In this document: in pieces, positions 6,773-14,020 of the stretch | Position numbering within the stretch: position 1 is the first letter of the stretch | Layout: every line of letters starts with the position of its first letter | Origin: SOKP01 sp048887165 | GTDB taxonomy: Archaea > Asgardarchaeota > Lokiarchaeia > Sigyniarchaeales > SOKP01 | NCBI GenBank assembly: GCA_048887165.1 | Contig: JBHLJZ010000103.1 | Span: 1 to 14,020 of the forward strand | Direction: 5' to 3' | DNA: 14,020 nucleotides | Made by a program: the position numbers and the translations under genes | The notes under the pieces: generated by a model | The model's database searches: none | What the model saw: only the letters and a program-made list of their open reading frames with translations | What the model was told of the DNA's origin: nothing

Positions 6773-9700
6773 ATGCTTAGATCTATGTGGAAAAAAAAAG
6801 TTAAAGCAGTTTTACTTCTCAGTATATCTATTGGGTTAATTTTCACACCATTTAACATATTAAATTACTCTTCAAACTTGACTCATAATAAATCTAATTT
6901 TATTGAAGATGATGTAACTAGGAAAGAAGAAGTTTTTGAAGATGAAATCCCAAAAGCTTCTGAATATCAAGAATTTGATGGTAGTGGTGAGCAGTTAAAC
7001 ATAACACTACATCAATCACTAATCAACTCATCAGATATAGAATTTACTAGTTTAGATGATTCAAATACGTTCACAGAGCCTGTACCAAACTTTAATGGGT
7101 ATAATACTTCATATGTAAATATCACTATTGATGCGATTAATGCTCAGAATAAAACATTAAATTTAGAATTAGGAACTGCACTTAACGATGTAATTTTGAG
7201 TGATAGGATTGTTTCTTCTTTCAGAATTCGAAAAAGCTGTATTTTACAAAATCTTTCATTATATATTTCTGAAAGCGGTGGCGGTACTTCTGATGATGCT
7301 ACTATTAGAATTCAAATTTTTAACTCCACTTGGAATTCAGTTGAATCTAGGATTGAGCCAGATTCAGATACAGGCTTAATTGATCAAACTCAGATAATTC
7401 CAAATGAAGATACAGGACAATGGTATAACTACACTTTTAATGTTAATTTAGATGCATCTAGCACATATGATAATACTTTTTTTATCTACTTCCGTCAAAC
7501 TTCTGATATATTTGATACTAGGGCCTATTATCACTATGAATTAGATTCCAGTGGAGAAGACAATTCTGATACTTATTACAGTACTGATGGTGGTGCTACT
7601 TGGAATGAATTTTCTACTGATAGAGATATTTCTAGCCAGATTATTTTAGGTCTTAATGATAATACACCAAAACCTACAGATATCAATTTACAAATCAATA
7701 GTACCGCAATTACAGATGATATTAGTGGAAACAATTTAGGTTATTGGACTCCAAGTCAAGTGTTTTCAAGCTCAACGGGAGAATTTAATTTTTCTATAAC
7801 TGCAGATTGGTGGGATGTATCCTGTAATGTTTCAAATGTGCATATCAATTATACTAAAACTGATATTAGAGCCAATTCTGATTTTAATATTCCAGCGTCA
7901 GGTCAAGATGTAAATTGGACTGTTACTATACCAGGAGGATTGAATTATTTTGATTCTCGAGTTGATAACTTCAATACAATTAATTTTACTATTCCAGCTA
8001 GTTGGGAGTATAACACAATCAATGTCTTCAATGATACGGATCCTTTTACAGACTTGTTAGATACAGTTTTAGGAAATGGATACCGAGAAGTACAAGTTAT
8101 CAATGCGGGTAATGGAACCAATTGGTATCTCACAGTTAATTCAACTAACTTAATCTCGTCAATTGATACTTATGTTGGTGGAATACCTTTAATTCAAGTT
8201 AATTTCACTAATATACTTAGGTTCAATGCTAGTTTTGGTGCAATAGTCAGCAATGGAGATTTAAATTTAAGCGTATACAGTCCAGTTCCAAGATACTTAA
8301 ACCATTCTAATACTTTTCCTTTAGTATCGCCCAGTGATGAAATTTTTGTTTCAGATTGGGATATTTCTGATAATGTTACTGATTACGGAGTTTTTAAAGC
8401 ACAAATGTCTTGGAATAATGATACAGCAGCAGGTTTTCACGAATTGCTTTTTACTGTTATAGCAAACACAGATTTGAAATTGAGTTCTCCATCATCTGGA
8501 CAAGATCATTACGATAATGAACTTTTTGATATAATTGTATTTTTTAATGATACAGGTCCCGATTTAGGAGATATTGGCATTACTAGTGCATCTATAACTG
8601 AAAATAGTACATTACTAGGACCACCAACTCCGACTGGAACAGATGGAGAATACTCACTCCAGCTTGATACCGATGATTTTCTTTATGGATGGAATTATAT
8701 TGAAATTGGCGCGAATAAAAGTTTTTATCATAATAAGACGGTTATATTTTCCTTCCATCATAGAATAAATACCAGTATTTTACCATCTGATAGTTATAAT
8801 TTTGGAGATGTGATAAGAGGAAAAACCGTTTCATATAACTTTAGTTATATAGATATATTAAGTAATCCGATTCCAGGAGCAACAATACAGCAAGTCTATG
8901 TACCTGCAGGATTTGTTCCTAATTCATTTCCAATAGGAGGAGAGCCAGGAAATTATACTATTGAGTTAGACACCTCAAATGTACAAGCACAAGCTGGAGC
9001 ATATACTTGTACATTTAATATCACTGCTATAGGAAATCAAACCCAAGAAATTGATTTGATTTTAACAGTAACTCAGGCACAAACGAGCGTTATTATTGAT
9101 CAATTATCTTATACACCAGTTTTAAATCGAAAAGATGGATTTGATCAACAAGTAGAGTTCTACTTTAATGATACTGATAACGATATAGGAATTCCTGGAA
9201 TAACTTTAGGTGATATTATAGTAAGTGATAATCAAACTGGTAGTTCAAGATCAATTAATTCATTGACTCCATTTGGAGCACAGGGCAATTATCGTTTGAA
9301 CATTAGCATTTCTGGATTAAATTCTGGATGGATCCAATTCGAGCTAAATGTATCAAGAGATCCAGATTATAATTGGAGTGTTGACTCTTTTACTTTTTAC
9401 TTAAGAGGAAACATAACCCAAACATCTATCGAGTCAATTACCGACATAGGAGGAGAAGGTACTCTTGTTCCAACGAATCTTAATTATTCTGTGTATATAG
9501 GACTTAATATAAATATAAACTTTACTATCCTCGATAGTGATTACGGTAATAACTTGGTAACTGGTGATGCACAATCATATACAGTTAACTATTATCTAAT
9601 TTCTAATCCAACAAACCAAGGTGTTCTTGCAAATGACTTAGATTTTGATTTGAATACCAATTCTTATAAGGGATCAATCACAACCTCAAGTCTTACGACA

Positions 9701-11491
9701 TTGGGAACTTATGCAATAAACATAACTATATTGAAGACAAACTATGAGGCGTCAAATGTAATCTTTAATTTAACATTAAAATCTAAGATATTAGTTAATA
9801 TTTCCGTTCTTGAAAAACCTGCACAAGTTAATGCTGGAGATTCTTTCAATCTAACGCTTAAAGCAGAGTTTTTCAATGGTACTGGTTGGGAACCTTTTAA
9901 TGGGGTTGATGTAACAATAACCCCAAACTTAAACGGAATAAATGGAACAACAACAGCTCCTTTAATTACTGATATTAATGGGACAGTAACTTTTACTGAA
10001 ATTACAGTTGGGATTGGAATAAGAACCCTTATTCTTTATATAGTAATAGAACCAGCCTATAATTATACAGGTTTTACAAAAGTTATTTCAGATATAATGG
10101 TTATTGTTCCGCCTACAACTTTGGAAGAGCTACTTCCATATTTAATTTTTGCTGGTGTTTTAATCGGTGCGGTTGTTAGCTCAGTAGCGGTTTATCGAGG
10201 TTATATTGTACCTAAAAAGCGTGAAAAAAGAAGAATTCTTTCTGAAGTTAAAACTATTTTCGATGATGCTATAAATTTAGAACATATTTTAGTCTTATAC
10301 AAAGGAACTGGAACCTGTATCTTTTTCAAATCATATGGTTCAGAACAAATTGATCCTGAGCTTATTGGAGGATTTTTGACAGCAGTTTCTTCTTTTGGAA
10401 AAGAAATGGTTGCTCAAGAAGCACTTAATGAAATTTCTTATGGAGATAAAATGTTGCTTTTAGCAGATGGGGAATTTACAAGGGTTGCACTTGTTTTGGG
10501 TAAAAAGGGATCTTTAATCCTTCGAACACATTTAAAAGAGTTCATAGAGGTATTTGAAAAGACTTATAAAGATATTTTACCAAAATGGAGAGGTCAACTT
10601 GCATACTTCAAAAATGCGGGTCAAATTGTAGATGAAATTTTAAATACTTCAATTATATTGCCTCATCAAATATCTTATGATTTTGCAAATATAAAAGATC
10701 TTAAAGGTCCTCATTCTAGAGACGTGTTAAAAGTAGCCCATAGTTGTTGTGAAGAAGCCGGGAGAGAATTCTTTTTTATAGCAACTCTATTAAAAGAAGC
10801 TGCAGAAACTTCAAATAAAGATACTGCTGAGATTTTTATTGGAATCAAAGAGTTAAGAGATAAAAAGATATTACTTCCTATCGAGATATCTGCTATTGAA
10901 GCTCAGCCAATTTCTCAACAGGAACTGAATCTCCTTAGTCAGAAAGTTTCTTCTTTAACTACCTTATCCGGGGAAGAAAAACAAAAACTTATCAATGATT
11001 TAGCTCAAATGGGACCATTAGAGAGGGAAGCATATTTAGCTAGTATTTCACAACAAAAAGAGATTGTATCGGCTCCTATTAAGTCTAAAGTCGGAACGTT
11101 TGTAATTGAAAACAAGAAATCTGCTAAGAATGGCATAAAGGAATTAATTAAGAGAGCTAAAGCCGCGAAAAGTAAAAAAAATTATGATAAAACTATTGAA
11201 TATCTTGAAAGCGCTGCTTTAATTGCTTCGAATTGGAAATTGTCAAATGAATTTATTGAATTAGAAGAAGTCATTAGGAAAATCAAAATCGAAAATTTAT
11301 TAGCTCAAAAGAAAGAACTTGAAAATAAAGCTAAATTTGCAGTAAAGAAAAAGATTTATATTGAAGCAGCTGAAAAATATAAAGCGGCTTCAAAAATAGC
11401 ATCAGAAATTTTCAAGTTAGGAGCAACAGAGATGACAAAGGAAGTAAAAAGATTAACAAATAAAGCAAATGAATTTGAAAAACTTAAATGA
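6773..11491 (+). CDS. Giant receptor-like surface protein with cytosolic longin/roadblock-like and TPR-like domains
   Basis: This encodes 1572 residues from the ATG at 6773; an in-frame TTG at 6764 is less likely because of promoter spacing. A Lys-rich start and a hydrophobic helix (about 10-28) form a signal anchor. Residues about 60-1115 are beta-rich with more than 40 Asn-X-Ser/Thr sequons, so they are probably glycosylated and outside the cell. They include a jelly-roll-like domain (about 130-300) and several Ig-like modules marked by F-N-D-T and G-x-Y-x-L motifs. One membrane helix (about 1123-1141) is followed by the basic stop-transfer run KKREKRR. Inside, residues about 1155-1270 have strand-strand-helix-strand-strand-helix order with L-I-G-G-F-L and S-F-G-K segments, resembling longin/roadblock-type modules seen in Asgard proteins. 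Residues about 1455-1572 form TPR-like helical hairpins. The ligand is unknown. Passing a surface signal to small GTPases is inference from the inner domain. Confidence 0.85.
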   Translation: MLRSMWKKKVKAVLLLSISIGLIFTPFNILNYSSNLTHNKSNFIEDDVTRKEEVFEDEIPKASEYQEFDGSGEQLNITLHQSLINSSDIEFTSLDDSNTFTEPVPNFNGYNTSYVNITIDAINAQNKTLNLELGTALNDVILSDRIVSSFRIRKSCILQNLSLYISESGGGTSDDATIRIQIFNSTWNSVESRIEPDSDTGLIDQTQIIPNEDTGQWYNYTFNVNLDASSTYDNTFFIYFRQTSDIFDTRAYYHYELDSSGEDNSDTYYSTDGGATWNEFSTDRDISSQIILGLNDNTPKPTDINLQINSTAITDDISGNNLGYWTPSQVFSSSTGEFNFSITADWWDVSCNVSNVHINYTKTDIRANSDFNIPASGQDVNWTVTIPGGLNYFDSRVDNFNTINFTIPASWEYNTINVFNDTDPFTDLLDTVLGNGYREVQVINAGNGTNWYLTVNSTNLISSIDTYVGGIPLIQVNFTNILRFNASFGAIVSNGDLNLSVYSPVPRYLNHSNTFPLVSPSDEIFVSDWDISDNVTDYGVFKAQMSWNNDTAAGFHELLFTVIANTDLKLSSPSSGQDHYDNELFDIIVFFNDTGPDLGDIGITSASITENSTLLGPPTPTGTDGEYSLQLDTDDFLYGWNYIEIGANKSFYHNKTVIFSFHHRINTSILPSDSYNFGDVIRGKTVSYNFSYIDILSNPIPGATIQQVYVPAGFVPNSFPIGGEPGNYTIELDTSNVQAQAGAYTCTFNITAIGNQTQEIDLILTVTQAQTSVIIDQLSYTPVLNRKDGFDQQVEFYFNDTDNDIGIPGITLGDIIVSDNQTGSSRSINSLTPFGAQGNYRLNISISGLNSGWIQFELNVSRDPDYNWSVDSFTFYLRGNITQTSIESITDIGGEGTLVPTNLNYSVYIGLNININFTILDSDYGNNLVTGDAQSYTVNYYLISNPTNQGVLANDLDFDLNTNSYKGSITTSSLTTLGTYAINITILKTNYEASNVIFNLTLKSKILVNISVLEKPAQVNAGDSFNLTLKAEFFNGTGWEPFNGVDVTITPNLNGINGTTTAPLITDINGTVTFTEITVGIGIRTLILYIVIEPAYNYTGFTKVISDIMVIVPPTTLEELLPYLIFAGVLIGAVVSSVAVYRGYIVPKKREKRRILSEVKTIFDDAINLEHILVLYKGTGTCIFFKSYGSEQIDPELIGGFLTAVSSFGKEMVAQEALNEISYGDKMLLLADGEFTRVALVLGKKGSLILRTHLKEFIEVFEKTYKDILPKWRGQLAYFKNAGQIVDEILNTSIILPHQISYDFANIKDLKGPHSRDVLKVAHSCCEEAGREFFFIATLLKEAAETSNKDTAEIFIGIKELRDKKILLPIEISAIEAQPISQQELNLLSQKVSSLTTLSGEEKQKLINDLAQMGPLEREAYLASISQQKEIVSAPIKSKVGTFVIENKKSAKNGIKELIKRAKAAKSKKNYDKTIEYLESAALIASNWKLSNEFIELEEVIRKIKIENLLAQKKELENKAKFAVKKKIYIEAAEKYKAASKIASEIFKLGATEMTKEVKRLTNKANEFEKLK
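7051..7999 (+). repeat. Copy 1 of long intergenic-paralogue direct repeat (with 608-bp identical core)
   Basis: This segment pairs with 11876-12824 at a constant offset of 4825 bp. By base-by-base reading, 7208-7815 is identical to 12033-12640. About 13 differences occur in the 157 bases to its left, three in the roughly 155 bases to its right, and then divergence increases. It encodes residues about 93-409 of the receptor-like protein, including the jelly-roll-like domain. Confidence 0.93.
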
Positions 11492-11508
11492 TTTTATTTT
11501 ATAATACT

Positions 11509-11519
11509 CCTTTTTTTTA
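11509..11519 (+). terminator. T8 terminator between the two surface-protein genes
   Basis: Eight consecutive T residues lie about 20 bases after the TGA stop. With the TATA-like box before the next gene this indicates that the paralogues are transcribed separately in spite of only 136 bp between them. Nothing else is visible in that gap. Confidence 0.5.
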
Positions 11520-11595
11520 TGTATGTATTTTGAATTTAGTAAATCATTTTTATACTAATTATTTATATTATAATTCTATTATAATTTAGATAAAA

Positions 11596-11610
11596 TAGTT
11601 AAATTTATTG
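11596..11610 (+). promoter_or_regulatory. TATA-like box of the second surface-protein gene
   Basis: AGTTAAATTTATT is centred about 26 bases before the ATG at 11628, consistent with an archaeal box A and a short or absent leader. There is no purine-rich ribosome-binding motif at the usual distance. Unlike the first paralogue, no inverted repeat encloses it. Confidence 0.4.
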
Positions 11611-11627
11611 GGAATAGAGATATTAAC

Positions 11628-14020
11628 ATGAACAAAAAATTACGATTCGTACTAATTCTGAGTTCTATATTTTTACTAAATATCTTCTTTCAAATTTTAG
11701 ATCTTAAAAATGATTTTGCTAATAATCAAAATACAATATTAGAAAAATCCAATGATAATTTAAATATTAAATTAAAGACTTCAGATTATTCTTCTACTCA
11801 TGAAGGCATAGGAACAGAACTAAATATAACTCTTCAACAATCTTTAGTAAATAATTCGGTTGTTGAATTTTTGAATTTAGATGATTCAAATACGTTCACA
11901 GAGCCTGTACCAAACTTTAGTGGGTATAATACTTCATATGTAAATATCAGTGTTGATGCGATTAATGCTCCGAATAAAACATTAAATTTAGAATTAGGAA
12001 CTACACTTAATGGTGCATTTTTTAATGAGAGAATTGTTTCTTCTTTCAGAATTCGAAAAAGCTGTATTTTACAAAATCTTTCATTATATATTTCTGAAAG
12101 CGGTGGCGGTACTTCTGATGATGCTACTATTAGAATTCAAATTTTTAACTCCACTTGGAATTCAGTTGAATCTAGGATTGAGCCAGATTCAGATACAGGC
12201 TTAATTGATCAAACTCAGATAATTCCAAATGAAGATACAGGACAATGGTATAACTACACTTTTAATGTTAATTTAGATGCATCTAGCACATATGATAATA
12301 CTTTTTTTATCTACTTCCGTCAAACTTCTGATATATTTGATACTAGGGCCTATTATCACTATGAATTAGATTCCAGTGGAGAAGACAATTCTGATACTTA
12401 TTACAGTACTGATGGTGGTGCTACTTGGAATGAATTTTCTACTGATAGAGATATTTCTAGCCAGATTATTTTAGGTCTTAATGATAATACACCAAAACCT
12501 ACAGATATCAATTTACAAATCAATAGTACCGCAATTACAGATGATATTAGTGGAAACAATTTAGGTTATTGGACTCCAAGTCAAGTGTTTTCAAGCTCAA
12601 CGGGAGAATTTAATTTTTCTATAACTGCAGATTGGTGGGAGGTATCCTGTAATGTTTCAAATGTGCATATCAATTATACTAAAACGGATATTAGAGCCAA
12701 TTCTGATTTTAATATTCCAGCGTCAGGTCAAGATGTAAACTGGACTGTTACTATACCAGGAGGATTGAATTATTTTGATTCTCGAGTTGATAACTATAAT
12801 GCAATTAATTTTACTATTCCTGAAATATGGCAAGAGACTACAATTAAAGTATTTAATGATACAACTGAAAGTTTAAATTTAATTAAGACTCTATTAGGAA
12901 ATGAATTCCGAGAAGTACAGGTTCTCAACGCAGGGAATGGAACCAATTGGTTTCTCACAGCAAATTCAACAAACCTTTTATCATCTATTGATTCCTATGT
13001 TGGCGGAATAAACACAATTGTCGCAAATTATTCCAATACTGTAGATTTTAATGCAACTTTTTCAACCTTGATAAATAATGGTAATATTAATCTAAGCATA
13101 TATAATCCTCAATATATCGATAATAAATTAAATTATTCTCGTGAAATAACTACATTTAATCCAGGTATCGAAATTGATTTAGGAAATTGGGATATAGCTA
13201 GTAATATAACTCAGTATGGCAATTTTCGTATAGTAACCTTTTGGAATAATGATACAGCAGCAGGATTCATAGAAAAACAAATTACGGTTTTAGGAGAAAC
13301 TGAAGTAACTATAACTCAACCTTCTCAAAATTCAGTTTTTAATTCTAATGAAATTTTCAATGCAACTGTCAATTTTAAAGACATTGGTCAAAATTTCGGA
13401 ATAGATAATGCGATAATTGAATATCGCATTTCAGGGGGTATATGGTCCTCAGATAATGTCACTGATCTAGGAGAGGGCAATTATAATATAACAATAAATT
13501 GTAGTGATTCTCTCTTTGATGGTTATGGAAATTTTAATGTTGAGATTAATGTAAGTAAATCGTTATATAATAATCAGACTTTTACTTTAGATTTTAAAAT
13601 TTTAGGGTTAACTACCTCTCAAATTGATTCACCTCCTCAAGATCAAATCTATAATTCAGATGCTATTTTAACAATAGTCTTATCATTTGATGATTCAGTT
13701 GAGAACGTACCAATTGATAGTGCTGATATTCAATGGAAAGTGGGATTATTAGGAACATATTCTGGCACAAATGTAAGCTACGTAAGTGGAAATTATGAAG
13801 TAGAAATTTGGCTAAGAGCTTCTGAATTCGATGGTTATGGTCCCTTTACTGTTTTCATTATGTTAAACAAAACCAATTACTATAACCAAACGGAATCGTT
13901 AAATTTTAATATTTTAGGATTAACCACATCTCAAATTGATTCTCCTGCTCAAGATCAGACTTATGATTCAGATGAGATAATTATAATTGTTCTATCATTT
14001 GATGATTCCGTAAAAAGTAT
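11628..14020 (+). CDS. Paralogous giant surface protein with tandem Ig-like repeats (3'-truncated by window edge)
   Basis: The frame is open from the ATG at 11628 to the window end, 797 codons with no stop. A basic N-terminus and hydrophobic helix (about 5-24) form a signal peptide or anchor. Residues about 65 to 560 align with the first surface protein throughout: a G-x-x-L-N-I-T-L start to the mature region, the jelly-roll-like domain, the L-N-A-G-N-G-T-N-W segment, and the W-N-N-D-T-A-A-G-F motif. From about residue 555 the two proteins part: this one carries a series of Ig-like modules with exact 104-residue spacing, beginning near 555, 659 and 763. Asn-X-Ser/Thr sequons are dense, so the visible part is extracellular. 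Whether it ends in a membrane helix with a cytosolic longin/roadblock-like domain like its neighbour cannot be seen. It is probably the product of a tandem gene duplication, with later partial homogenisation. Confidence 0.85.
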   Translation, partial: MNKKLRFVLILSSIFLLNIFFQILDLKNDFANNQNTILEKSNDNLNIKLKTSDYSSTHEGIGTELNITLQQSLVNNSVVEFLNLDDSNTFTEPVPNFSGYNTSYVNISVDAINAPNKTLNLELGTTLNGAFFNERIVSSFRIRKSCILQNLSLYISESGGGTSDDATIRIQIFNSTWNSVESRIEPDSDTGLIDQTQIIPNEDTGQWYNYTFNVNLDASSTYDNTFFIYFRQTSDIFDTRAYYHYELDSSGEDNSDTYYSTDGGATWNEFSTDRDISSQIILGLNDNTPKPTDINLQINSTAITDDISGNNLGYWTPSQVFSSSTGEFNFSITADWWEVSCNVSNVHINYTKTDIRANSDFNIPASGQDVNWTVTIPGGLNYFDSRVDNYNAINFTIPEIWQETTIKVFNDTTESLNLIKTLLGNEFREVQVLNAGNGTNWFLTANSTNLLSSIDSYVGGINTIVANYSNTVDFNATFSTLINNGNINLSIYNPQYIDNKLNYSREITTFNPGIEIDLGNWDIASNITQYGNFRIVTFWNNDTAAGFIEKQITVLGETEVTITQPSQNSVFNSNEIFNATVNFKDIGQNFGIDNAIIEYRISGGIWSSDNVTDLGEGNYNITINCSDSLFDGYGNFNVEINVSKSLYNNQTFTLDFKILGLTTSQIDSPPQDQIYNSDAILTIVLSFDDSVENVPIDSADIQWKVGLLGTYSGTNVSYVSGNYEVEIWLRASEFDGYGPFTVFIMLNKTNYYNQTESLNFNILGLTTSQIDSPAQDQTYDSDEIIIIVLSFDDSVKS
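11876..12824 (+). repeat. Copy 2 of long direct repeat shared with the upstream paralogue
   Basis: Partner of 7051-7999 in the same orientation and reading frame, with no insertion or deletion between the copies. Bases 12033-12640 are identical to 7208-7815 by eye; the first right-hand difference is a T-to-G change at 12641. It encodes residues about 84-399 of this protein. Confidence 0.93.
13284..14020 (+). repeat. Tandem 104-residue (312-bp) Ig-like domain repeats
   Basis: Equivalent TTA-GGN codons (Leu-Gly, ending the last strand of each module) occur at 13290, 13602 and 13914, spaced exactly 312 bp. Units 2 and 3 share the peptide LGLTTSQIDSP and then QDQ, Y-x-S-D and VLSFDDSV. Unit 1 is more divergent but keeps the F-x-D, G-N-Y and D-G-Y-G landmarks. 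Unit 3 is cut by the window edge, so the copy number is unknown. Confidence 0.85.

Noticed and set aside
12010..12204. Small plus-strand frame inside the second surface gene
   Set aside because: It lies wholly within the longer frame from 11628, in a different phase, in the tract shared with the first paralogue, and has no family-like features.
7051..12824. The long direct repeat as an insertion sequence or transposon
   Set aside because: It encodes part of an extracellular domain in frame in both genes, has no transposase, terminal inverted repeats or target duplications, and its edges fade gradually.

Overview
The window looks like a low-GC archaeal scaffold, most likely from an Asgard archaeon of the Lokiarchaeota type. 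The evidence is a Ras/Rab-like small GTPase fused behind a Roadblock/LC7-like domain, long sequon-rich surface proteins (one with a cytosolic longin/roadblock-like module), an ADP-forming acyl-CoA synthetase, and AT-rich TATA-like boxes just upstream of starts with almost no 5' leader. This assignment is inferred from gene content; no marker gene or rRNA is present.

Layout. Positions 1-1656, minus strand: three overlapping genes that look like one operon. In order of transcription they are a single-anchor extracellular beta protein (LEA14/WHy-like), a four-helix membrane protein, and a small membrane protein whose C-terminal tail is about 100 residues of almost pure Val/Glu repeat running off the window edge. 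Positions 1657-2038 are a divergent AT-rich promoter region. Positions 2039-4900, plus strand: a complete type IIA (SERCA/PMR1-like) calcium P-type ATPase. Positions 4962-6056, minus strand and convergent: the Roadblock-GTPase fusion. Positions 6097-6196 are exactly 100 N, a scaffold gap. Positions 6197-6556 are the 3' end of an ADP-forming acyl-CoA synthetase ATP-grasp subunit, its 5' part lost in the gap. Positions 6773-11491 encode a receptor-like protein of 1572 residues: signal anchor, about 1080 residues of glycosylation-rich extracellular beta domains, one membrane helix, then a cytosolic longin/roadblock-like domain and TPR-like helices. Positions 11628 to beyond 14020 hold a tandem paralogue, also open at the window edge.

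The most notable points are: (i) a 608-bp tract identical between the two giant surface genes although their flanks have clearly diverged, which suggests recent gene conversion; (ii) the pairing of a receptor-like protein carrying a cytosolic roadblock/longin-like module with a nearby Roadblock-GTPase fusion, which suggests but does not prove a surface-to-GTPase signalling route; (iii) the unexplained three-gene membrane operon with its nested Val/Glu repeat; (iv) tandem 104-residue extracellular domains in the second paralogue. I see no tRNA, rRNA, CRISPR array, insertion sequence or integrase.
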